Assembly (NCBI GenBank): GCA_016866895.1
Contig: VGKX01000087.1
Location: 1 to 5,154, forward strand
Origin: Candidatus Parvarchaeota archaeon
GTDB lineage: Archaea; Micrarchaeota; Micrarchaeia; Anstonellales; VGKX01
DNA length: 5,154 bases
Direction: 5' to 3'
Shown: in pieces, positions 1 to 4,674 of the stretch
How the letters are laid out: each line of letters begins with the position of its first letter
Position numbering within the stretch: the first letter of the stretch is position 1
Translations under genes and position numbers: made by a program
The notes under the pieces: model-generated
The model's database searches: none
Seen by the model: only the letters and a program-made list of their open reading frames with translations
Told to the model about the DNA's origin: nothing

Positions 1-588
1 CTTGAAGAGAAGGGGCTTGCTGGCTCCTCCAACCTTAACGGAAAAACATTTTACAAAGGCAGAAGCATTGGCGGCATTCGCGATTATATGCAGGAAAAAC
101 TCGACTGTTTGGGGGAATTGGAAAAACAGCTGAAAAGATATGAAACCGAGGAGAAGGAATGCGAGGTTGTTGTCTATGGCGGCAAACGGGCAATCAGGGC
201 GCACTTTGCCGATTATGTTGAGACAATGAAAAGGCTTGGGGGCGACTCGCTTCTTGTTGGCGTAGACGAGCGCAAATTTATGGAAGCTGACAGGCTTGCA
301 GTAGAGCGGCTGTTTGAGGCACTCAAGCGCGAAGGACTAAAGGAGCGCGTGCTTGTATGCGAAGGCGAAACGTATTTGCCAGCCCCTAAACAAACGACTA
401 CTTATGCTGCTTTGCCGAAAAAATACTTTGATTCCGCAACATCTTTCCAGGTTTTCGGGGACAAGGTGGCAATTGTAATATTCTCCGAACCAGTGCACGT
501 GATTACCATTAAAAGCAGGCGCACGGCAAACGCGTACAGGAAAAAGTTTGAGCTGCTGTGGAAGAATGCCAAGGTAATTAGAAGGTAA
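1..588 (+). CDS. TrmB-family transcriptional regulator (5' end outside window)
   Basis: The reading frame is open from base 1, so 195 residues are visible and the start lies upstream. An ATG at position 88 exists, but it sits inside the fold and is not the start. Residues 1-21 (LEEKGLAGSSNLNGKTFYKG) read as the end of the recognition helix and the beta-wing of a winged helix-turn-helix. Residues about 30-53 form a Leu/Lys/Glu-rich coiled-coil linker. From residue 55 onward the sequence matches the phospholipase-D-like effector domain of archaeal TrmB-like proteins: CEVVVYGGKRAIR, then FGDKVAIVIF (152-161), and the family-typical ending YRKKFELLWKNAK. Family members are sugar- or metabolite-responsive DNA-binding regulators; the ligand here cannot be read from sequence. 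The gene converges on the acyltransferase/carbonic-anhydrase-like gene with a 35-bp gap. Family assignment is fairly sure; target genes are unknown. Confidence 0.85.
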   Translation, partial: LEEKGLAGSSNLNGKTFYKGRSIGGIRDYMQEKLDCLGELEKQLKRYETEEKECEVVVYGGKRAIRAHFADYVETMKRLGGDSLLVGVDERKFMEADRLAVERLFEALKREGLKERVLVCEGETYLPAPKQTTTYAALPKKYFDSATSFQVFGDKVAIVIFSEPVHVITIKSRRTANAYRKKFELLWKNAKVIRR

Positions 589-623
589 AAAGGCAAGACT
601 GGCACAAAGAACAAGCAAAGCGC

Positions 624-1127
624 TTATCCTTCATATTTTCCCATCTTCTTCAGCTTGCTTAAGTAGTTCTCGCACGCGGCTTTGATAAGCTCCCTGTCTT
701 TTTCATTTGTCTGGCGCAGGATTTTTGCAGGCACGCCTGCCACAAGGCTTTTTGGAGGGATTATTTGCCCTTCAAGCACAACAGCGCCTGCGGCAATTAT
801 TGACCACTCGCCGATAATGCACCCAGTCAGAAGGGTTGAATTCATGCCAACAAGCACATTGCCCCCGACTTTGCAGCCATGCACTATTGCGCCATGCCCA
901 ACAGTAACATTTTTGCCTATTTCAACCCCAGCACTAGCTCCAGCGCCAGCTTCAACACCAGGGTTGGCTCCATGAACAACGCACGACTCCTGTACACTTG
1001 TGTTGTCGCCAATTATTATTCCGCCTTCGTCAGCCCGCAGACAGGCAAATGCGGCAATGTAGACGTTTTTTCCAAGCCTTATATTTTCCTTAGGCTCAAG
1101 AAGTGAGTTTGGATGGATAAATGACAT
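624..1127 (-). CDS. Gamma-carbonic-anhydrase-like hexapeptide-repeat protein
   Basis: This 167-residue protein has the left-handed beta-helix pattern of the gamma-carbonic anhydrase/PaaY/CaiE/YrdA family: repeated I/V-G-x-N/x-V units from residue 16 to about 120, then a C-terminal helix after GVPAKILRQ. Candidate zinc ligands are His52, His78 and His83; the spacing of the last two (VGHGAIVHG) is as in Cam. Arg31, Asp33 and Gln46 match the Cam active-site Arg, Asp and Gln, so carbonic anhydrase chemistry is plausible. Distant members are CoA-linked or of unknown role, so the substrate is not certain. An Ala/Gly-rich stretch, residues 57-69, enlarges the loop between the first and second His relative to the short family members I recall. 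The ATG at 1127 is supported by a TATA box 26 bp upstream, giving a leaderless message, and by the typical F-I-H-P-N/S N-terminus. The gene is divergent from the Cys-rich gene. Confidence 0.85.
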   Translation of the reverse strand: MSFIHPNSLLEPKENIRLGKNVYIAAFACLRADEGGIIIGDNTSVQESCVVHGANPGVEAGAGASAGVEIGKNVTVGHGAIVHGCKVGGNVLVGMNSTLLTGCIIGEWSIIAAGAVVLEGQIIPPKSLVAGVPAKILRQTNEKDRELIKAACENYLSKLKKMGKYEG

Positions 1128-1149
1128 AATCTAGTCTGGGCAACAACTG

Positions 1150-1157
1150 TTTATAAG
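1150..1157. promoter_or_regulatory. Palindromic TATA box shared by two divergent genes
   Basis: TTATAA at 1151-1156 reads the same on both strands. Its centre lies about 26 bp from the start codon of the minus-strand gamma-CA-like gene (1127), the classic archaeal TATA-to-start distance for a leaderless message. It lies about 32 bp from the plus-strand ATG at 1186, which would leave a leader of about 6 nt. No other good TATA-like box is seen in the 58-bp spacer. Whether both directions fire is inferred from spacing only. Confidence 0.55.
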
Positions 1158-1185
1158 ATTTGATGGTACTAGTTAGATTGATACC

Positions 1186-1887
1186 ATGAAAATAGATAAC
1201 GAGGGCAATGCAAATGAAGTGTATGGCGAGCTGGACAAGCGCTGGAAACTTGCCTGTGGCATTATTCTAGGAAAACCAGTTGGGGAACTTTCAGCATATG
1301 CGGCCTGGTTAAAGGAAATGTCTGACCCGGTTTATTTCAGAAAATCTGCAAAGTCCGGCACTAACGTTGCATTTTCAACAGACGACTATGCCAAAAACCT
1401 CAAATACGCTGTTTGCAATGTGGAAATGGATGAAGGGACAAACACAAACATAATTGAGTCCACTATTTCCGTCGACTCGGCAAGCTGCTACAGGTCTTCG
1501 GCGGTTGTGTATTCAAAGTACATCGGCTACTCATTCTGGCCGCGAAGCTGCCAGTATCTTTTTGGCTGCGACTCGCCGTTTGACTCGAATCATTGCATAA
1601 ACATCTACTCTTGCACCCAGCAGACACGCTGTTTTGAAATTGACTGCTGCGGCTACTGCTCTGACCTGTATTTTGGGCATAACTGTGAAAACGTCCACGA
1701 CTCCATGTTCTGCTTCAATGTAAAAAATATAAGAAATGCCATAGGAAACGCTGTGCTTCCTCCTGACAAGTACAAGGCAGCCAAAGCCGCACTTGTTAGC
1801 CAAATGCACGGCGAGCTTGAGAAAAAGAAGGATTTGAAGTGGGATATTTACAACGTGGTGGCACTGGCAGGAAAGAGAGAAAAATAA
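1186..1887 (+). CDS. Cysteine-rich triplet-repeat protein, function unknown
   Basis: This 233-residue soluble protein has no signal peptide or membrane segment. It has 13 cysteines, ten of them between residues 122 and 176. Residues 1-75 look like a mixed alpha/beta N-terminal part (WKLACGIILGKPVGE, AAWLKEMSDP). From Cys77 to Cys176 the cysteines fall in one three-residue register: 77, 101, 122, 128, 137, 143, 149, 155, 158, 167 and 176. Only Cys154 is out of phase. The in-phase non-Cys positions are mostly Ser, Ile, Val, Leu or Pro, which suggests a regular solenoid with a Cys-lined core. Residues 181-205 (NIRNAIGN...PPDKYKAAKAAL) recall the end of Cys-rich hypothetical proteins with xxC repeats that I have seen in CPR bacteria and DPANN archaea; this is memory, not a search. 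The tail is helical and charged. The cysteines could bind metal, form disulfides or be structural; no catalytic motif is recognised. No ribosome-binding site precedes the ATG, consistent with a very short leader. Confidence 0.8.
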   Translation: MKIDNEGNANEVYGELDKRWKLACGIILGKPVGELSAYAAWLKEMSDPVYFRKSAKSGTNVAFSTDDYAKNLKYAVCNVEMDEGTNTNIIESTISVDSASCYRSSAVVYSKYIGYSFWPRSCQYLFGCDSPFDSNHCINIYSCTQQTRCFEIDCCGYCSDLYFGHNCENVHDSMFCFNVKNIRNAIGNAVLPPDKYKAAKAALVSQMHGELEKKKDLKWDIYNVVALAGKREK

Positions 1888-1911
1888 GGACACTTCGCCA
1901 AAATAATAAGG

Positions 1912-1920
1912 CTTTAAAAT
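1912..1920 (+). promoter_or_regulatory. TATA box of the tRNA-Lys gene
   Basis: CTTTAAAAT (core TTTAAAA at 1913-1919) lies about 34 bp before the first base of the tRNA. With the usual 26-bp spacing, transcription would begin near 1942 and leave a leader of about 8 nt for RNase P. An A-rich stretch just upstream (AAATAATAAG) could serve as the TFB recognition region. Confidence 0.5.
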
Positions 1921-1988
1921 TCCCCATGCACAAACATAATCCTCAGATTGGGCCCGTAACTCAGCTTGGCCAGAGTGCCTGACTTTTA

Positions 1989-2045
1989 ATTCCAATTTAT
2001 TGGTGCGGCAAGACAGATTGCACCAACTTGATCAGGAAGGAAGCA
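1989..2045 (+). other. tRNA-Lys intron at position 37/38
   Basis: The splice sites fit a bulge-helix-bulge recognised by the archaeal tRNA splicing endonuclease. The central helix is CTTT (1983-1986) with GAAG (2040-2043), including one G-U pair. The 5' bulge is TAA (1987-1989) and the 3' bulge is CAA (2044-2046), each cut after its second base. The outer helix is the anticodon stem. The inner helix is weak: TTCC (1990-1993) with GGAA (2035-2038), leaving G2039 unpaired, so the motif is somewhat relaxed. Inside the intron, TTGGTGC (2000-2006) and GCACCAA (2020-2026) form a 7-bp hairpin with a 13-nt loop. No open reading frame fits within it. Confidence 0.8.
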
Positions 2046-2054
2046 ATCAGGAAG
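2031..2054 (+). repeat. 9-bp direct repeat spanning the intron 3' splice site
   Basis: ATCAGGAAG occurs at 2031-2039 inside the intron and again at 2046-2054, exactly at the start of the 3' exon, 15 bp apart. The intron copy duplicates the 3' half of the anticodon stem (TCAGG) plus part of the variable loop, so CCTGA of the 5' exon could pair with either copy. Only the second copy gives a 5-nt variable loop and an adjacent GAAG for the splicing motif. Confidence 0.85.
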
Positions 2055-2111
2055 CCGAGGGTTCGAATCCCTCCGGGCCCGATTCAAAACAAGTGCCGAC
2101 ATCTTCGTCTC

Positions 2112-2135
2112 TTTTTTAGGCTTTTTTTAGCTTTT
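2112..2135 (+). terminator. Tandem T-tract terminator after tRNA-Lys
   Basis: Three T-runs, of 6 (2112-2117), 7 (2122-2128) and 4 (2132-2135), lie 31-54 bp after the tRNA with no strong hairpin. Archaeal RNA polymerase terminates at such U-tracts. They also separate the tRNA from the next promoter. Confidence 0.6.
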
Positions 2136-2154
2136 GAGTTGGTGCAAGCAAACG

Positions 2155-2162
2155 CATAAAAA
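2155..2162 (+). promoter_or_regulatory. TATA-like box of the kinase-regulator-fibrillarin operon
   Basis: CATAAAAA lies with its centre about 26 bp before the ATG at 2185, so transcription would begin at or next to the start codon and give a leaderless message. No Shine-Dalgarno motif is seen before that ATG, which agrees. Confidence 0.5.
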
Positions 2163-2184
2163 CTGTTTAGGGCACTATTGTTGC

Positions 2185-2964
2185 ATGGGCAAAGCCAGTT
2201 ACGAAAAGCTAAAGGCGCACAAGCGGATTTTGAAGGAGCGGGTGAGGCAAAATTCAAGGGCCTTGCTTGAAGCGAATAAGAGGCTCAAAAAGCTGGAAAA
2301 GACAAGGAACCAGTATCTGTTTGACATAGGCCATGAACTAAAAACCCCCCTTGCCGTAGTTGAAATGAACCTTTCAGCCTTGTTTTCAGGGCAATTGGAC
2401 AGCCATGAGAAGGAACTTTCCATGCGCATGCTCAAGCACAACATTGTGAGGCTGAAGAAAAAAATCGAGGAGATAATACAACTTTCGCGGATGGAAAGAG
2501 GAGGGCAAATACAAAAAAATGATATTTACCTGGGGCGGCTTGTAAAAACAGCGTTTGAGCTGCACAAGGACTTTGCCGCAGTGAAAGGCCTCGCAATTAA
2601 GTATACGCATAACGGCCACGACCCGGCGATTATCGGCGATGACAGGCTTGTCACCTTTGCGATTGACAACCTGATTTCAAATGCGGTTAAGTTCACGGAC
2701 AGGGGAGAGGTAGGAATCGACTTGCACTTGGAGGGCAGGCACGCAGTAGTAAGCGTTTCTGACACTGGAAAAGGCATAGGGAAAACACAAATGAAAAAGC
2801 TTTTCAAGGAGTTTTACAAGGGCGACCCCGGGGGGCCTGGTACGGGGGTTGGCCTGTTCATATCAAAAAAGATTGCTAAGGCCCATGGAGGGGATGTGGT
2901 TTATGAGCCAAACAGGCCGCAGGGGGCAATATTTAAAATAACCTTTCCGATAAAGAAGCATTAG
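2185..2964 (+). CDS. Soluble sensor-less histidine kinase
   Basis: This 259-residue kinase autophosphorylates on His and would pass phosphate to a receiver, most likely the next gene's product. Residues 1-45 are a charged coiled coil (many Lys, Arg, Leu). The HisKA dimerisation helix carries the H-box GHELKTPL with phospho-acceptor His50. The HATPase domain shows the N-box DNLISNAVKFT (Asn166), the G1 box DTGKGIG (193-199), the F-box region LFKEFYKGD, and the G2 box GTGVGLFISKKI (219-230). All key residues are present, so it should be active. There is no membrane segment and no PAS, GAF or HAMP domain, so the signal must reach it through the short N-terminal coil or a partner. The ATG at 2185 is chosen because a TATA-like box sits 26 bp upstream; an in-frame TTG at 2134 lies inside the tRNA terminator. 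It is the first gene of the operon, 32 bp before the receiver gene. Confidence 0.92.
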   Translation: MGKASYEKLKAHKRILKERVRQNSRALLEANKRLKKLEKTRNQYLFDIGHELKTPLAVVEMNLSALFSGQLDSHEKELSMRMLKHNIVRLKKKIEEIIQLSRMERGGQIQKNDIYLGRLVKTAFELHKDFAAVKGLAIKYTHNGHDPAIIGDDRLVTFAIDNLISNAVKFTDRGEVGIDLHLEGRHAVVSVSDTGKGIGKTQMKKLFKEFYKGDPGGPGTGVGLFISKKIAKAHGGDVVYEPNRPQGAIFKITFPIKKH

Positions 2965-2986
2965 GAAAAAGCACACAATGCAACAC

Positions 2987-2992
2987 AGGTGG
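2987..2992 (+). promoter_or_regulatory. Shine-Dalgarno site of the response regulator
   Basis: AGGTGG lies 4 bp before the ATG at 2997 and is complementary to the usual 16S rRNA 3' end. It fixes that start over the out-of-frame ATG at 2978. The same hexamer precedes the fibrillarin start, so internal operon genes use leadered initiation. Confidence 0.6.
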
Positions 2993-2996
2993 GCAG

Positions 2997-3392
2997 ATGG
3001 GTCCAAAGGATGCAAAAATACTGATAATTGACGATGAGGCCGAGGTTAGGGACAGCATTACGCTTTTGTTCAAGTCACAGAGTTTCAAAAACACCCAGGC
3101 TGCAAAGGATGCCAAGACCGGCCTTGAAAAAATGCAACAGGAAGATTTTGATTTAGTCATAGTTGACCTTATGATGCCGGTTGTTTCAGGCCACCATGTC
3201 CTAAAGGAAATGAAAAGGCTAAAGACAAAGACAGGAGTCATCGTTTATTCTGCGATAGGTTTGCCAGAAGTGTTTGGGCAGGACCTGAGCAAAAGCTACA
3301 AGGGACTTGTTTTTTTAAGCAAGACTGTGACACCCTCCGTACTGGTTGAGCATGTGAAAGATGCGCTGCACAAGCCGGCCTACACGCTATGA
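2997..3392 (+). CDS. Single-domain response regulator (receiver only)
   Basis: This 131-residue receiver is just the CheY-like domain with no output domain. The acidic pocket is Asp12-Asp13, the phospho-acceptor is Asp57 in VIVDLMMP, the switch residue is Ser85 in VIVYSAIG, and the conserved lysine is Lys109 in FLSKTVTP. The usual Lys-Pro after that lysine is replaced by Lys-Thr, and Pro comes later. All catalytic residues are in place, so it should be phosphorylated by the kinase encoded upstream. Lacking a DNA-binding domain, it should act by protein contact or as a phosphate carrier. It is preceded by a clear AGGTGG site. Its TGA stop overlaps an ATG of the fibrillarin frame (ATGA at 3389-3392), so translation of the two is probably coupled. 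Identity is sure; the partner is unknown. Confidence 0.92.
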   Translation: MGPKDAKILIIDDEAEVRDSITLLFKSQSFKNTQAAKDAKTGLEKMQQEDFDLVIVDLMMPVVSGHHVLKEMKRLKTKTGVIVYSAIGLPEVFGQDLSKSYKGLVFLSKTVTPSVLVEHVKDALHKPAYTL

Positions 3393-3404
3393 GGGATGTC
3401 TTGC

Positions 3405-3410
3405 AGGTGG
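3405..3410 (+). promoter_or_regulatory. Shine-Dalgarno site that favours a GTG start for fibrillarin
   Basis: AGGTGG, identical to the site before the response regulator, lies 5 bp before the in-frame GTG at 3416. It is downstream of the alternative ATG at 3389, so that ATG would translate through its own neighbour's ribosome-binding site. This argues for the GTG start. Confidence 0.5.
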
Positions 3411-3415
3411 CTTTT

Positions 3416-4105
3416 GTGGAGATAAAACAGGTTTTCAAAACAGTTTACCTGATAGACGGCAAGCTAGCTACCCTGAGCCTAGCGCCTGGGAAAAGAGTTT
3501 ACGGGGAAAAAATAGTGCCTGTGCAAAGCCAAGGAGTGCCTGAAGATAGGGGGACCAATGGCGAGTATAGGGTATGGGACCTGTTTCGCTCAAAGCTTGC
3601 AGGCGCAATAAAAAAGGGCCTTGGAAGCCTTGAGATTGCCCCCGGCTCCAAAGTGCTTTATCTTGGCGCTGCATCTGGCACTACAGCTTCCCATATCTCC
3701 GACATTGTTGGCAAGGGTGGCGAGGTCTATTGCGTTGAATTTGCACAGAGGAGCCTGAGGGACCTTGTAGCTGTTTGCGAGTCAAGACCAAACATGTTTC
3801 CCATACTGGCTGACGCAAGAAAGCCGCAGGACTACTCTGAAATTCCAAAGGTGGATGCTATATACCAGGATGTTGCACAGCCAGACCAGGCCCAGATACT
3901 GATAAAAAATTCCCAAATGTTTCTGAAAAAAGGCGGCATTGCGTACCTGTGCGTCAAGTCCCAAAGCATCGATGTCACCGCAAGGCCCCAGGACGTGTTT
4001 GCGATGGTCAAAAAGCAGCTTGGGCAGGACTTTGATGTCATGCGGGAAATAGAACTTGCCCCCTACGACTACGACCACCTATTCCTTGCATTAAGGAAAA
4101 AATAA
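3416..4105 (+). CDS. flpA: Fibrillarin-like rRNA/tRNA 2'-O-methyltransferase
   Basis: This is the SAM-dependent methylase of the box C/D sRNP, which with Nop5 and L7Ae methylates ribose 2'-OH groups of rRNA and tRNA at sites set by guide RNAs. From the GTG at 3416 it is 229 residues, a normal archaeal length, and begins EIKQVFKTVYLIDGKLAT like other archaeal fibrillarins. An N-terminal beta domain (VYGEKIV...YRVWDLFRSKLA) precedes the Rossmann fold. SAM-binding motif I is VLYLGAASGT (80-89), followed by VEF (Glu108), ILADARKPQ (Asp133), YQDVAQPDQA (Asp152) and CVKSQSIDVT (Lys181), ending in PYDYDH. A slightly longer loop, GVPEDRGTN, sits before YRVWD. The alternative start, ATG 3389, overlaps the regulator stop and adds nine residues; I prefer GTG because of its AGGTGG site. 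Nop5, its frequent neighbour, is absent here; the operon partners are a kinase and receiver. Confidence 0.95.
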   Translation: MEIKQVFKTVYLIDGKLATLSLAPGKRVYGEKIVPVQSQGVPEDRGTNGEYRVWDLFRSKLAGAIKKGLGSLEIAPGSKVLYLGAASGTTASHISDIVGKGGEVYCVEFAQRSLRDLVAVCESRPNMFPILADARKPQDYSEIPKVDAIYQDVAQPDQAQILIKNSQMFLKKGGIAYLCVKSQSIDVTARPQDVFAMVKKQLGQDFDVMREIELAPYDYDHLFLALRKK

Positions 4106-4186
4106 TAAAATGTTTGCATTTAGGCAGGTTTGGCAAAATAGTTTGAAAGAAAAACAGCAAACGTGCAAATAAAGCCGGTTTTGGTT

Positions 4187-4537
4187 ATGGCGTCCCACCA
4201 CGGAGGAGGCAAAGGCGACAACAGGTTTCTGACTCTTTTATTCACAGGCCTGTTGGCAGGCATTTTCCTTGCCTCATTTGCAAAGTTTACATTTACAGAA
4301 AACTCCGGCTCCATGTTCTACTCTTTTGGGAAGTCAATTTGCACCTTCAGCCTGGAGAAAGGGGCTGAATCCGACTTTGGCTGCTGGGGCAGGATAATAG
4401 CCATTGAGCTTGTGGTTTTTGCCTGCGGCACGATTGAAATACTTTTTGCAAAGGAAGTGCACAAGCAGGCAATTGTCGACACGCCTGTTTTTCTTGCTGT
4501 TGCAGTCCTAAGCTTCCTGTTGGCATTTTTTGCCTGA
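4187..4537 (+). CDS. Small three-helix membrane protein, unknown function
   Basis: I do not recognise this 116-residue protein. A short polar, His/Gly-rich N-terminus (MASHHGGGKGDNR) is followed by three probable membrane segments: about residues 14-34 (FLTLLFTGLLAGIFLASFAKF), 70-88 (IIAIELVVFACGTIEILFA) and 100-116 at the extreme C-terminus. The loop between helices 1 and 2 (35-69) holds Cys52 and Cys66, which could form a disulfide if the loop is outside. Helices 2 and 3 are joined by a short charged stretch (KEVHKQAIVD). An in-frame GTG at 4163 would add eight residues; ATG 4187 is chosen for the codon and the natural polar N-terminus, but TATA-like sequences (4135-4142 and 4166-4173) do not decide between them. 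It is 81 bp after fibrillarin and convergent with uS7. The steady hydrophobic pattern supports a real gene. Confidence 0.65.
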   Translation: MASHHGGGKGDNRFLTLLFTGLLAGIFLASFAKFTFTENSGSMFYSFGKSICTFSLEKGAESDFGCWGRIIAIELVVFACGTIEILFAKEVHKQAIVDTPVFLAVAVLSFLLAFFA

Positions 4538-4569
4538 AACAATAGCCATTGTGCTGACGGATTAATGGC

Positions 4570-4598
4570 CCAAAGATGGCTTAAGCTGCCAAAGATGG
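4570..4598. repeat. Two 10-bp direct repeats in a convergent intergenic gap
   Basis: CCAAAGATGG occurs at 4570-4579 and 4589-4598, 19 bp apart, in the 137-bp gap between the membrane-protein gene and uS7. CTGA occurs at 4555-4558 and 4603-4606 on either side, but no proper C box (RTGATGA) is present. Role unknown; it may be chance. Confidence 0.5.
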
Positions 4599-4633
4599 TT
4601 TTCTGACATGTTCCAGCCAGGACGTGGGCATGT

Positions 4634-4654
4634 AAAAAATAAAGAGAAAAAGAA
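4634..4654 (-). terminator. T-rich terminator downstream of uS7
   Basis: On the minus strand this stretch reads as pyrimidine-rich DNA with T-runs of 5 and 6, starting about 20 bp after the uS7 stop codon. Archaeal termination at such U-tracts would end the ribosomal-protein operon here, before the convergent membrane-protein gene. Confidence 0.55.
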
Positions 4655-4674
4655 GTTCTGCAAAGGTCCTTGGC

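Larger units (their letters stand above)
1950..2081 (+). tRNA. trnK: tRNA-Lys(UUU) with a 57-nt intron
   Basis: The acceptor stem is GGGCCCG (1950-1956) with CGGGCCC (2074-2080) and discriminator G at 2081. The D-stem is ACTC (1959-1962) with GAGT (1973-1976). The anticodon stem is CCTGA (1978-1982) with TCAGG (2047-2051). The variable loop is AAGCC (2052-2056). The T-arm is GAGGG-TTCGAAT-CCCTC (2057-2073). Removing 1989-2045 gives a 75-nt tRNA with anticodon loop CTTTTAA, so the anticodon is UUU, decoding AAA (and AAG by wobble). The GGGCCCG acceptor and G73 are typical of archaeal tRNA-Lys. CCA is not encoded and must be added enzymatically. A TATA box precedes the gene and T-tracts follow it. 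Confidence 0.93.

Noticed and set aside
1531..1995. 154-codon open frame on the minus strand opposite the Cys-rich gene
   Set aside because: It runs into the 5' half of the tRNA gene, has no recognisable protein pattern, and reflects the open complement of the plus-strand gene.
1950..2081. Intron-less tRNA with a long variable arm, using the first TCAGG at 2032-2036
   Set aside because: The anticodon loop would be far too long and the variable region would not fit tRNA-Lys; the second TCAGG gives a standard 5-nt variable loop and a bulge-helix-bulge.
2134..2184. In-frame TTG start that would add 17 residues to the histidine kinase
   Set aside because: It lies in the T-tract terminator of the tRNA and upstream of the TATA-like box; the extension has no family resemblance.
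4522..4534. Hairpin GGCA-T-run-TGCC at the end of the membrane-protein gene as a terminator
   Set aside because: The stem is only 4 bp, the T-run is in the loop inside the coding region, and no T-tract follows.
4550..4610. Box C/D guide RNA in the gap before uS7
   Set aside because: CTGA motifs are present but no RTGATGA C box or TGATGA C' box occurs at the right spacing on either strand.
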